Source: Roseiarcus sp963767245 (GTDB taxonomy: Bacteria > Pseudomonadota > Alphaproteobacteria > Rhizobiales > Beijerinckiaceae). Taken from it: DNA of 64,000 nucleotides. A model generated the notes under the pieces. The model saw only the letters and a program-made list of their open reading frames with translations. It made no database searches and was not told the origin of the DNA. Location of the stretch: contig CAVYDG010000022.1 of NCBI GenBank assembly GCA_963767245.1, forward strand, positions 1 through 64,000, read 5' to 3'. Both the position numbers and the translations under genes were made by a program. Positions 9,388 to 19,110 of this stretch are shown here, in pieces. How positions within the stretch are numbered: position 1 is the first letter of the stretch; each line of letters opens with the position of its first letter.

Positions 9388-10731
9388 GCAGGCGCGAAAG
9401 CCCTGCTCGGGATGCGGTCGCGCCTCAAGGATCAGTTCGCACAGGGCCGCCGTCGCCGCCCCGATCAGGCGCGCATCGGCGCGGATACGCTCGATCGTCC
9501 AGCCGGCGTAGCGCCGATGGCTGGACGGCATGTGCTCGGAGACGGTGGTGTGCTTATGGTTGCCGCTGGCGCGCACATGCGCGGCGATCCGCTCGCCCTT
9601 GAGGAAAATCTCGACGGTCCGCACCGTCAGCCGCGCGTCGACCTCGGCGCGGGCGAAGCGATGGGGCACACTGTAATAATGGGCGGCGACCTCGACGTGA
9701 TAGTCGATGCCGACGCGGCATGTCCGCCATTCGGAGAACTCGTACGGCTCAGCTGGCAGCGACGTCAGCGCCGGGCGATCGACCTCCTCCAGCAATTGCC
9801 GGCGCGTTGCGCCGAGCCGGCGGATCGGGTGGTGTTCATTGAGGTGCGTCATGAGATCGGCGATCGCCGCGTTGACGTCCACCAGGCTGTAAAAGGTTCG
9901 GTGACGCAGCCGCCCGAGCAGCCATCGCTCGACGATGAGCACGGCCTGCTCAACCTTGGCTTTGTCCCGGGGCCGCCGGGGCCGCGCCGGCAAAATGGCG
10001 GCTCCGTAATGCGCCGCCATTTCGGCATAGGTCCGATTGACCTGAGGATCGTAAAGGCAGGCCTTGATGACGGCGGTCTTCGTATTGTCCGGCACGAGCA
10101 ATTGCGGGACGCCGCCGATCGCCTCGAGCGCGCGCACATGGGCGTCGATCCAGTCGGGGAGCGCCTGCGTCCAACTCGCGTGCGCGAAGGTGAAGCTCGA
10201 GGCGCCGAGCACGGCGACGAAGATCTGCGCCATGCGGATTTCCCCGGTGAGCCGGTCAACGACAACCGGGACCCCGTCGCCCGCGTAATCGACGAACAAT
10301 CGTTCGCCCGCCGCGTGCGTCTGCCGCATCGTCGGCGACAGCTTCGCTTCAAAGCCGCGATAGAGTTCGCAAAACCGCGAATAGCTGTAGCCGCCGGGGT
10401 TGGCCGCGACATATTCGTCCCAGACGATCAGCAGAGTGACGTGCTTGCGCTTCAACTCTCGATGGACCGCGGGCCAATCCGGCTCGGCATGGCGGCGGTG
10501 TCCCCGTTTGCTTTTACGATTGGCGTAAAGCGCCGCCTCCAGTTCGGCGTCGCCGATCCCCTCCGGCAACGGCCAAGAAAGCCCAGCGCTCTCCAAACGG
10601 ACCAACGTCTCTCGAACCGTCGAAGGCGCGAGGCCAAGACGCCGCGCGATCTCGCGCGTCGGCAGGCTGACTGAAAACTTCAGACGAATGATCTCGCGCG
10701 CCTGGCGCATCGAAACTCTTTCCGCTGGCAT
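9388..10731 (-). pseudogene. istA: IS21-family transposase IstA, C-terminus lost
   Basis: ATG at 10731 begins M-P-A-E-R-V-S-M-R-Q-A. The protein has an N-terminal helix-turn-helix (S-L-P-T-R-E-I-A-R-R-L-G-L), the integrase core with Asp in F-V-D-Y-A-G-D, Asp in L-L-V-P-D-N-T-K and Glu in K-V-E-Q-A-V-L, and the C-terminal beta segment. It runs for about 445 residues to H-P-E-Q-G-F-R-A-C-L, where the IS630 element at 9384 cuts it off. The apparent extension to 9085 is antisense reading of that element. No istB helper gene is present, so the element cannot move on its own. Confidence 0.85.
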
Positions 10732-10803
10732 CGATCGCTCCCTTGGATTGCCAAAGGAGCGACCCTAAACAGGCCAGCGGAGGCGCTCGTCGCCGTCAAA
10801 AAA

Positions 10804-10915
10804 CCCCGGGCGGCATTATTCCGTTCCGGTGGGCGGCATCATCTCGTTTTGGTGGGCGGCATCATTCCGTTACGACGGGCGACATCATCTCGTTTTGGTG
10901 GGCGGCTTCGCCAGG
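10804..10915. repeat. IS21 terminal array of five 23-bp repeats
   Basis: Units resembling GGTGGGCGGCATCATCTCGTTTT recur with an exact 23-bp period at 10804, 10827, 10850, 10873 and 10896, the first and last being less complete. They alternate between a TCTCGTTTT and a TCCGTTAC/TCC tail. IS21-type elements have such multiple internal repeats at their ends as transposase binding sites. The array lies just upstream of istA, so it is the left (istA-proximal) end, and the element stops close to 10915. Confidence 0.7.
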
Positions 10916-10917
10916 AA

Positions 10918-11484
10918 TCAGCAGCCTCTGACCTGATGCTTCGGGGCTTCGCCAATAGGATACTCATTTAGGATGTCTTTTAGATCCTGCTTGAGCTTGC
11001 CCCATCCGGTCCCGTCGAGACGGTCCTGGGACAGAATCCTCAATTCGCCCGATCGGGCATGCAGGTTTAGCCACCCCGTGAATTGGTCGCCTATCTCCAT
11101 CGCCCTATTGTGAAACAATCTTTCGTAAGACGTGATTCCGTGATTTTTGATGGAGACGATTAGTGACGAGCTGTCCGGTAGTTCAACGACGCCGTCATAG
11201 CCTGGATTTGAACGCCCAGACGGAACGACTTTGGCCCCAGCGGATAGAAAGAAGTTTAAGCCCAACAGCTCAAAAATAGCTCCGGCTCGGTTTCCTTCAT
11301 CTCCTGTTTTGACGGCAGAGAGTTGGTCCCCTAACCAATCCCTATCGACTCTCTCGAAATTCTCGACGGCGTCGCCAAAATTAAGAAGCTCGTTGGTAGC
11401 AAGCCAGTCTCTCCTCTTCCAGAGCACTTGCAGCGTGTCCGGTGCCCTCCAGGCCGACAGTCTGTCTGCTGCTAAGGCAATCAC
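10918..11484 (-). CDS. Unrecognised protein with nuclease-like D...(S)xK motif, probably 3'-truncated
   Basis: A 188-residue frame from GTG 11484 (an in-frame stop lies just upstream, so no earlier start is possible). I do not recognise the family. The middle contains G-Y-D-G-V-V-E-L then S-L-I-V-S-I-K-N-H-G, a pattern of Asp, strand, and x-x-K that resembles the core of PD-(D/E)xK nucleases, followed by a helical part rich in W and L. The 3' end lies directly against the IS21 terminal repeats, so the natural C-terminus is probably missing. It lies downstream of integrase and on the same strand, as island cargo. The nuclease idea is inference. Confidence 0.55.
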   Translation of the reverse strand: MIALAADRLSAWRAPDTLQVLWKRRDWLATNELLNFGDAVENFERVDRDWLGDQLSAVKTGDEGNRAGAIFELLGLNFFLSAGAKVVPSGRSNPGYDGVVELPDSSSLIVSIKNHGITSYERLFHNRAMEIGDQFTGWLNLHARSGELRILSQDRLDGTGWGKLKQDLKDILNEYPIGEAPKHQVRGC

Positions 11485-11620
11485 TCATTAAGGACTCGCA
11501 CGAAGACGAAGACGCCTTAGTCCCACACTTTACGTAGAACTTGAAACTGGCTATTCCACCTCTCACGCCGTGGGCCGGTCCCCTCAGCCTTCTCGGCCGT
11601 CATCCGCACGTAGCCCTCCG

Positions 11621-12278
11621 TCACGTCATTTTTTGACGCTGGCGCTTGACGCCGTTCCGCTCACTCCATCGCTTGACCGCCGCCTGGGCGTACGAGTCCG
11701 CCTCCTCAACGCCTAGCGCGGCGAATAGCCTGCTGAGGAGTTTCTCGAATCCGTCGTCGGCCTCCCTGCTCTTATAGCCGCGCCCCGGCGGGCCTTTCAA
11801 TTCGAAGTAGTCCTGTGCGGCGGCGTGGGCTATGGCCCTGGCCCGGGGAGCTGGTCCCTTGTTCCGTTTCGCGGATAGCGGGACGCTGGCGGATGCAGCA
11901 GCGTCGGCCAGCCGCCTCAGGCTGCCCTCGAATTCCTCAAGGGGGAAGGGGTTGTTGACCGACTAACTCCCCCTCCATGGCCTCGATCGCCCAACAGAAT
12001 CCGGCCGGATCGAAGGAGCCGCCAATCTTATTGGCCAGCGTCTCGGCCTCCGTCCGGATCTCACGGAGTTTCTTTTGAATCTCTCTGGGGGTCTGCAGCC
12101 CTATCGTCGCGTTGTGGTGGTATTGGTTTCCAAGCGCGACGTAGCGGTCGATCCGAAACGTTTCCTCCTCGCCTGCGGTCGACCCCAGGGAGCGCATTGC
12201 TTTCTCCACCTCGCGCCTCGCCCTGGCGTCGTCGAGGAACCAGAACTCCTCCTCCGAAGGCCGCTTGCGCTTCGTCAC
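11621..12278 (-). pseudogene. Unrecognised island protein translated with integrase, one frameshift
   Basis: Starts at GTG 12278, overlapping the integrase stop by GTGA. The first 113 residues (V-T-K-R-K-R-P-S-E-E-E-F-W) are charged and probably helical, and stop at 11937-11939. A second frame without any start codon, E-E-F-E-G-S-L-R-R-L to K-R-Q-R-Q-K-M-T, follows at once to 11621. The two join across a CCCCTTCCCCC tract near 11945, so a single protein of about 218 residues with an indel (or slippage) at that C-rich tract is the best reading. Highly charged and cytosolic; family unknown. Tight coupling to integrase suggests an accessory island function. Confidence 0.55.
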
Positions 12279-13513
12279 GTCGCTGCCCTCAACTCGACCA
12301 CGTTCGTTTGCCCATCGCCCGCGCCCGCGACGATCTCGTTCAAGCGCCGCGCCCACGCGTCGAGGGCCGCGCGCTTCTCCAACCCGTATTCGTGCCGCTG
12401 GTATACGCCGACGATACCCGCGCGGCTCCCGCCGACGTGGTTGAGCACGGCCTCCGTGACCTCCAACCGGACGCCGAGCCTCTGGAGGTTGGTCGCCACC
12501 GTGCGGCGCAGGTCGTGGAGCGTCCAGTGGGGCAGGGCCGCGTCGCCCATCGCGCGGTCGATGGCGCGCTTTGCCCGGCTGAAGCCGGAGACGGCGCTCT
12601 CGCCGGTCGTGGTGAAGACGTAGCCCGCCTTCCCCTCGATCCTCGGAAGGCTGCTGATGAGCGCCAGCGCCTCGTCGCTCAGCGGGACGACGTGCTCCCG
12701 CTTGTTCTTGGTCCGCTCCTTGGGCAGCGTCCACGCCCTGGCGCCGACGTCGATCTCGGACCAGCGCATGGCAGCCACCTCGTCGCGCCGCGCGCCGGTC
12801 AAGAGCAGGAGCTTCCCGATCGCGCCGAATGGCCAGCCAACTCCCTCGAACGCCGTCCACGCGCGCTTGACCTCGTCGTCGCTCAGCACGCGGTCGCGGC
12901 GCGTCTCCTTGCCCGGCGCGGCGAGGCCATCGCACGGGTTGGTGCCGATGAGGTCGTACGCGACGGCCCAGTTGCACATCTTGCGGAACGCGGCGAGGAC
13001 CCGGTTGGCCATGATCGGCGCGCGGGCGGCGATCTCGTCGAGCATGGCGCGCACCTGAGGGCGCGTAACGCTTGCGAGCCTGCGGCCTTTGAAGCGGCTG
13101 ACGACCTCGCGCCTGAGCGCCCGCTCGGTCTCCCGCCAGTCGCGGTTCTTCGCCTTGGCGTGGCGCTCGATGAACTGCGCGACCACCCGCTCGACCAGGT
13201 CGATCTGTGACTCCCGCTCCGCCCTCGCCGCCGCCCTGGTGGCCTGCTTGGCCCCTGCCGGGTCCATTCCCCTCGCCACGTCTCCAAGGGCCTGCTCCGC
13301 CAGTCGGCGGGCGGCCCTGAGGTCGACCGTGGGGTAGCGGCCCAGCGTGAGCTTCCGGGGGCGGCCCTCAAAGTAGTATCGGACCGCCCAGCTCTTCGCG
13401 CCGGACGACTGGAGCTGGAGATAGAGCCCGCGCGCCTTGCCGTCCGGCACCTCTCGGCGCGTAGGGGGCGCTGGCAGCTTCCTGATTTCCAGGTCGGTGA
13501 GGATCACGGCCAT
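12275..13513 (-). CDS. int: Tyrosine-type site-specific integrase (genomic-island type)
   Basis: 412 residues from ATG 13513. The N-terminal DUF4102-like arm-binding domain has the familiar V-P-D-G-K-A-R-G-L-Y-L-Q and S-W-A-V-R-Y-Y. A core-binding helix bundle follows (about 100-200), then the catalytic domain: Arg in L-L-T-G-A-R-R-D-E-V, Lys in the T-K-N-K-R-E-H-V-V-P-L hairpin, H-D-L-R-R-T, the second His in L-N-H-V-G-G, and the nucleophile Tyr in H-E-Y-G or V-Y-Q-R-H. The set is complete, so the enzyme could be active. It sits 160 bp from a tRNA-Lys 3' fragment, the expected recombination site. Upstream are short TCTAAGAC/TTAGAC repeats that might be arm sites. Confidence 0.93.
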   Translation of the reverse strand: MAVILTDLEIRKLPAPPTRREVPDGKARGLYLQLQSSGAKSWAVRYYFEGRPRKLTLGRYPTVDLRAARRLAEQALGDVARGMDPAGAKQATRAAARAERESQIDLVERVVAQFIERHAKAKNRDWRETERALRREVVSRFKGRRLASVTRPQVRAMLDEIAARAPIMANRVLAAFRKMCNWAVAYDLIGTNPCDGLAAPGKETRRDRVLSDDEVKRAWTAFEGVGWPFGAIGKLLLLTGARRDEVAAMRWSEIDVGARAWTLPKERTKNKREHVVPLSDEALALISSLPRIEGKAGYVFTTTGESAVSGFSRAKRAIDRAMGDAALPHWTLHDLRRTVATNLQRLGVRLEVTEAVLNHVGGSRAGIVGVYQRHEYGLEKRAALDAWARRLNEIVAGAGDGQTNVVELRAAT

Positions 13514-13672
13514 TACTCCCGGTTACCTGGGGTAATGTAATACGCCTGTCTTACCGTGTAAATCAGTGTCTAAGACAAGACCGGACAAATTGACAAATAG
13601 CCTTTGATCTCACGGCCTTAGACGGGTCAAAGTGTCTGGTTGTGTCACGGGTTGCGGAGGGTCTACCGTTAA

Positions 13673-13717
13673 CTCTTAATCAGCGGGTCCAAGGTTCGAG
13701 CCCTTGTGCGCCCACCA
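13673..13717 (+). other. attR: Island attachment site: duplicated 3' half of tRNA-Lys(CTT)
   Basis: The segment starts with the anticodon loop CTCTTAA (anticodon CTT, Lys), then the variable region, a full T arm (CAAGG-TTCGAGC-CCTTG), the acceptor strand TGCGCCC and A-CCA. The matching 5' half (an acceptor strand GGGCGCA, D arm and 5' anticodon stem) is missing: the bases before it do not pair. Tyrosine integrases commonly cross over in the anticodon loop of tRNA genes, leaving exactly this fragment at the distal end. Orientation puts the element to the left, with the restored tRNA-Lys gene outside the window. Confidence 0.8.
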
Positions 13718-13838
13718 TCGAAGTATCTGAGGCTTAGCCAATTCGCCGCGGACCGCTGCTTCCCCGAAACGCCAATTGGGAGGCGCGGAGCGCCGATCGA
13801 TAGCGTTTTGTTGCGCCGCTTCTTCTTTGCTTCTGAGA

Positions 13839-15450
13839 TCAGACATCCGCAGGCGGCAGCGGCTTCTTGTCCAGAATAATGTCCGAGGCCTTCTCCGCCA
13901 CCATAATGGTCGGCGCATTGGTGTTGCAGGACGGCACAAACGGCATCACTGAGGCGTCGACAACTCTAAGGCGCTCGATTCCGCGAAGTTTCAGATCCGG
14001 AGTTACGACGGCCTGCGGCCCCGTTCCCATGGCGCAGGTGCCGGCCGGATGATGGTCCGTCTTGCATGATCGGTATGCGTATTCTGCGAGTTCCTCGTCG
14101 GAGGTCAGGTGGTCGCCCGGCAACCGCTCAGCGAGCACGTAGGGCTTCAGCGCCGGCTGACGCAGGATTTCGCGTGCAAGCCGCAGTCCCTTCAACGCGC
14201 AGGCGCGATCATAGGGGTCCGCCCAGTAGTTGGGGTCAATCAACGGGGCGGCGTTCGGATCGCCGTTCGCGAGTCGCACCGTTCCGCGTGAACGCGGGCG
14301 CAAGAATGCGGAATTCAGCGTGACGCCCGGGTTTTTCATCTGCGCGACGCCCGCTTCAATTCCCGATCCAAGGCCAAGATGAAACTGAATGTCAGGGGAT
14401 CTTGCTTCCCTTGTCCGCGTACCAGAAGCCGCCCGTTTCGAACAAGCGTGGAAGTCACGGGGCCGGTCTTGAAGAGGAGATACTCGATCCCGGCCCATAC
14501 CGTGCGATGCGGACGCGCGACACGGTCATAGGTGTGATCGCCGGTGCATTCCGAAATCGCGTAGAGGTCGAGATGGTCCTGCATGTTGCTTCCGACGCCC
14601 GGAAGATCATGGACAACCGCCACGCCTGCCGCTTTCAGCGCGTCTGCGGGACCAATGCCGGAAAGTTGAAGCAAGCGTGGCGATCCGATCGCGCCGCAAC
14701 TGACGATCACTTCGCGATCCGCCAGCAAGGACTTCAGTTCCGCTTCCCTGGGCGATCGTAACCCCGACGGCGCGGCCCTTCTCGACGTCGATCTTCAACG
14801 TCTGCGCATTGAGGCGCACAGTCAGGTTCTTTCGGGCTTTGATCGGCTTCAGAAACGCGCTCGAGGCCGAGGACCGCCGGGCGTTCCTGGTTGAAAGCTG
14901 GTAGTGGCCGATGCCCTCTTGCACTGCGCCGTTGAAATCGTCGTTGAACGGGATGCCGGCCTCCTGCGCCGCGCGCAAGAATGCGAAGCTGATCGGCAGT
15001 GGATTGACCGGGATAGGAGACGCCCAGCGGCCCGCCGTAGCCATGGTAGGCGTTTACGAGGCGCTGGTTGTCCTCGCTGCGAACGAAATATGGCAGCACT
15101 TCACGATAGCTCCAGCCTTTGCAGCCAGCCTCGCTTACCCAAGCGTCGTAATCCTTGGCGTTGCCGCGCGTATAGAGCTGCGCGTTGATCGAGGAACCGC
15201 CGCCGATGATCTTGGCTTGCGTGTACCAGATGACGCGACCGTTGAGATGTTTTTGCGGGACCGTGCTCCAGCCCCAGCTCGCCACGCCCTTGGTCATCTT
15301 GGCGAAGCCCGCCGGCATGGCGAAAAGCGGATTCCAGTCTCCGCCGCCCGCTTCCAGCAGCAGGACCTTGATGGACGGGTCGGCGCTCAGGCGATTTGCC
15401 AGAACGCAGCCAGCGGGGCCTCCGCCGACGATGATGTAGTCGTAGGCCAT
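13839..15450 (-). pseudogene. GMC-family FAD oxidoreductase (choline-dehydrogenase-like), three frameshifts
   Basis: From ATG 15450: Y-D-Y-I-I-V-G-G-G-P-A-G (FAD-binding), I-I-G-G-G-S-S-I-N-A (GMC signature 1) and later S-C-G-A-I-G-S-P-R-L-L-Q (signature 2). The C-terminal active site survives as D-H-H-P-A-G-T-C and N-A-P-T-I-M-V-A-E-K. The frame changes near 15020 (extra C in a CCC run), 14735 and 14400. The family oxidises alcohols or sugar hydroxyls in the cytosol or at the membrane. It is the last gene of the minus-strand sugar-ABC cluster, 10 bp after the second GMC gene. Decay shared with its neighbours points to loss of the pathway; sequencing indels are the alternative. Confidence 0.85.
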
Positions 15451-15460
15451 CGTCCCTTTC

Positions 15461-16968
15461 CTAAATTCGTCGAAGATCGTTCTTCGCGATGTGGTCCGCG
15501 ACGCGAAGCGCCTGCGCGGCGATCGTCAGAGACGGATTGACCGCAGCCGACGTCGGCAAGAATGACGCGTCGATCACGAACAGGTTCGGATGGTCCCAGG
15601 CGCGGCAGAAGGGATCGAGGGGCGAGGTCGCAGGGTCGACCCCGATGCGAACGGTCCCGCACTGATGCGACGGCGTCCGGCGGTCGAAAGGTCGCGAAAG
15701 GACGATCGGATAGCCCGCCGCGCGCAAGCGCTCCTTGAAAGCGCTCGACGAGCATCTCGTGGGTCGTCCAATTGCTGCGCTTCCAGTCGAGGCGGATCTG
15801 CTCGCCGTCGACCGTGACACGGCTCTGCGGATTCGGGAGGTCCTCGCTCATCGCGTACCAGTCCACCGAGCGCCTGCTTATCAGGCCGAGCGCCCATTCC
15901 GGCGCCAAGCGGATACTGGCCTTGAGGATTGGAGCGGTGACACGCCCGAGGAGCTGGATGTTGCCAAGCGGCGGCCCGCCGCGTCCGTCGTCGAGGTAGA
16001 AGTCATTGATCCCGAGGGTCTTCTGATAGACCGAGTTGTTGACGACGCGCGGATCGATCGCCACCACCGCCGAAGCGTTGTGGTTCATGAAATGCCGACC
16101 GACCGCGTCGGAACGATTGGCAAGGCCGCTCTCCCCAGATCGGAGCAGCAGCGCGGCTGAATTGACGGCGCCCGCAGCGAGCACGACGACTTTCGCGCCG
16201 ATCGTGCTTCGCTCGCCGCCCTGCAGGACCTCGAGCTCCGGCGATGCTCTTGCCGTCGGGCTCCACAAGCAGCCGTTCGACGCGAGCGTTGGTGCGAAGC
16301 TCGACGTTGGGGTGCGCCAATGCTTCTTCGACGCCGCAACTCTCTGCGTCCATCTTGCCATGCCCGGCGTCGGGAAATGCATCCCATGGCGTTTTCGCGC
16401 GTTGCATCCATTTGTCGATGTCGATGCCAAGCGGCAGCGGAAACGGGTTCAGGCCCACGCCTTTCAGGCGTTCGCGCGCTTTTGCGATCGCCGGTTCATC
16501 CGGCACGGGGCCGAATGGATAGGGCTTCGAATGCCGCGGCTCGGTGCGGTCGAAGCCCAGGGCGCCGCGCACCCGATAGAGCCTTTCCGCGGCCGTGTAC
16601 CAGGGCTCCAGCTCTTCGTAGGGGAACGGCCAACCGCGCGTCGTTCCATCACGATGAACGATCGGGTTGAAGTCCTGCGCTCGGTAGCGGATGAGCACCG
16701 CTCCGTACAACTTCGTGTTGCCGCCGACGTAGTAGTAGTTGCCCGGGTTAAATGCCCGTCCCGCGCCGTCCAGCCAGGATTCCTTGGGTCTGAACACCCC
16801 TCGCTGAAAAATCGCGCGCGCGTCCCGAACCGCGTCGCTGTCTGTGAGCCTCTCGCCACGCTCGAGAATGAGGATTTTCGCCCCGGAGGGCGCGAGCCCG
16901 GCGGCGAATGTCGCGCCTCCCATTCCCGACCCGACGACCAGGACGTCAACTCCTTCCCGGCCTGGCAT
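15461..16968 (-). pseudogene. GMC-type sugar/glucoside oxidoreductase, two frameshifts
   Basis: ATG 16968 opens M-P-G-R-E-G-V-D-V-L-V-V-G-S-G-M, an FAD motif G-S-G-M-G-G of the gluconate/glucoside 3-dehydrogenase branch of GMC proteins. Then come Y-Y-V-G-G-N-T-K-L-Y-G in place of the usual signature and a C-terminal H-Q-C-G-T-V-R with N-P-S-L-T-I-A. The frame changes near 16225 and near 15745. About 500 residues when restored. It follows the transporter ATPase by 74 bp in the same direction, so the pair of GMC enzymes probably oxidised what the ABC system imported. Such enzymes often have a small subunit or cytochrome; none is seen here. Confidence 0.8.
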
Positions 16969-17042
16969 CAAATCCTCTCTTGGCGTCAGGCAGCGAGCGC
17001 ACGCGGGGGCCGCGCATAAGCGCCCCGTTCGCGTCGCCTTGA

Positions 17043-18157
17043 TCAGATCCGTCGCGTGGTCGACGGATCGAACAGCACCGCCTTGTCGAGGTTGAACGCG
17101 AACGCGTGGCTCTCCCCGACGCGCACATCCGCGTCCGCGCGCATGCGCGCCGTCACTTCCTTGCCGGCGATATGGGTGACGACGAAAGTGTCCGAGCCCG
17201 CCGGCTCGACGATCTCGACATTGGCGTCGAACGTCGCCACCGACTTCGCATTGCGGTCGACGCTCTCTCGGTCGTTCACGGCTTCCGGCCGAATGCCGAA
17301 GATCACTTTGCCGCCATCGGCGAGCTTGCTCGCGATCCGCCCCCAACGGCGCCGGGATCACGATCGGCTCGTGGTCCTTGCGCTCGAGGACGACCCTGGG
17401 CGCGCCCGTTGGCGCGGGCGACGCGACCCTCGAGCAGGTTCATCGCCGGAGAGCCCATGAAGTCGGCGACGAACAGATTGGCAGGCGTATTGTAAATCTC
17501 ATTGGGCGTGCCGACCTGCTGAAGCTCGCCGTCCTTCAGGACGGCGATGCGGGTGGCAAGCGTCATCGCCTCGATCTGGTCATGCGTCACATAGACGATC
17601 GTCGCGCCGGTCTGCTGATGAAGTCGCTTGATCTCCACCCGCATGTCGACGCGCAGTTTGGCGTCAAGGTTGGACAAAGGCTCATCGAACAGGAACACGC
17701 GCGGCTGACGCACGAGCGCGCGACCCATGGCGACGCGCTGTCGCTGGCCGCCGGAGAGCTGGCTCGGACGGCGCGAGAGCAGGTGCTCGATCTTGAGTGT
17801 CTTGGCGACGTCGGCCACCGCCTTGTCGCGCTGCGGCTTCGGCACGCCGCGCATTTCCATGCCGAAGGCGATGTTCTGCGCCACCGACATGTTCGGATAG
17901 AGCGCGTAGGACTGGAAGACCATCGCGATGTCGCGCTTCGAGGGGTGGAGATCGTTGATCCTGTCGCCCTCGATGCGGATCTCGCCCGAGCTGATCGATT
18001 CGAGTCCCGCAATCGTATTGAGCAGCGTCGACTTGCCGCAGCCGGACGGGCCAACCAGCACCAGAAAGCCACCCTTGTCGAGCGTGAGGTCGATACCCTT
18101 GAGGATTTCCAGCGCTCCGAAGCGTTTGCGCAAGCCGCTGATCTCGAGGAAGGCCAT
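17043..18157 (-). pseudogene. Sugar ABC transporter ATPase (MalK/UgpC-like), frameshifted C-terminus
   Basis: The nucleotide-binding domain from ATG 18157 is intact: G-P-S-G-C-G-K-S-T (Walker A), Q-S-Y-A-L-Y-P-N-M-S (Q-loop), L-S-G-G-Q-R-Q-R-V (signature), F-L-F-D-E-P-L-S-N-L-D (Walker B) and T-H-D (switch His). The TOBE regulatory domain is broken by two frame changes near 17410 and 17350 (beside a GGGGG run), after which F-G-I-R-P-E-A-V continues to the stop at 17043. A truncated ATPase could still fold. Energises the CUT1-type importer encoded upstream; stop-to-start gap to the permease is 4 bp. Confidence 0.85.
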
Positions 18158-18161
18158 ATGA

Positions 18162-19110
18162 TCAACCTTTCACGGCGCCCGCCATCAGGCCGCGCACGAA
18201 GTACCGGCCGGCGACAATGTAGACGAGAAGCGTAGGAGCGGCGGCGATGATCGCCGCAGCCATGTTCACGTTGTACTCGACGATCCCGGTCGAAGTGTTG
18301 ACGAGATTGTTGAGCGCGACCGTCATCGGCGACTGGTCGCCGGCGGCGAACGTCGAGCCGAACAGGAAGTCGTTCCAGATGTTGGTGAACTGGTAGATCA
18401 CCGTCACGATGAAAATCGGGGCGGAATTCGGCAGCAGAATGCGGCGGAAAATCTGGAAGAAGCTCGCGCCGTCGATCATCGCCGCTTTCACGAGTTCGGT
18501 CGGAAACGCCTCGTAGTAGTTGCGAAAGAACAGGGTAGTGAAGCCGAGGCCGTAGATGACGTGGACGATGACCAGGTTGACCGTCGGGTTGCCGAAACCG
18601 AAGGACAGGCCGGTCAGGTCAGTCAACTGATTGCCGAACCGCCCGAGATATGCCGAGAATGACCGCCATCGGAATGATGACGGACTGAAACGGGATGAAA
18701 CAGGCGAACAGCATCATGCCGAACACGAGCTTGTGGCCGGGAAAGCGCCATTTGGTCAGCACGTAGCCGTTCAGCGCCCCGAGCAGGGTCGAGATGAGCA
18801 CGGCCGGCACGACCATCTTGATCGAGTTCCAGAAGTAGCCATTGATCCCCGCCGTGTCGGATACGCCGATGCGCGCTTCCCCCCAGGCCTGCACCCAGGG
18901 ATCGAAGGTCAGGCGATGGGGAGGCGCGAACATGTTGCCGCCGGTCACCTCGTCGAGCGGCTTCAGCGACGTCATCACCATCACGACGAGCGGGACGATG
19001 TAGATCAGCGCGAAAAAGCCCAGCAGGCCGTAGATGACGATGCGCGTCGTCACGGAGTGCCGCGCTGGCTCGCGAACGGGCGGCGAAACGACGAGATCGG
19101 CGGCGCTCAT
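18162..19110 (-). pseudogene. Sugar ABC permease (MalG-like), one frameshift
   Basis: ATG 19110 overlaps the previous permease stop (ATGA). The first half has the signal-anchor helix (I-V-I-Y-G-L-L-G-F-F-A-L) and membrane spans to I-P-M-A-V-I-L-G. The frame then slips near 18650, and the second half carries the EAA loop E-L-V-K-A-A-M-I-D-G-A-S that docks on the ATPase. CUT1 family, about 315 residues when restored. As the break is mid-protein, the importer would be non-functional unless this is a sequencing indel. Confidence 0.85.

Noticed and set aside
9412..10674. A 420-codon plus-strand open frame
   Set aside because: Antisense to istA, whose DDE motifs are legible on the minus strand.
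12300..12977. Arg-rich upstream extension of the minus-strand hypothetical gene
   Set aside because: It overlaps the integrase in another frame and is compositionally a shadow; the GTG at 12278 coupled to the integrase stop is the sensible start.
13673..13717. A complete tRNA gene
   Set aside because: Only the anticodon loop to CCA end is present; the preceding bases cannot form the 5' acceptor strand, D arm or anticodon stem.
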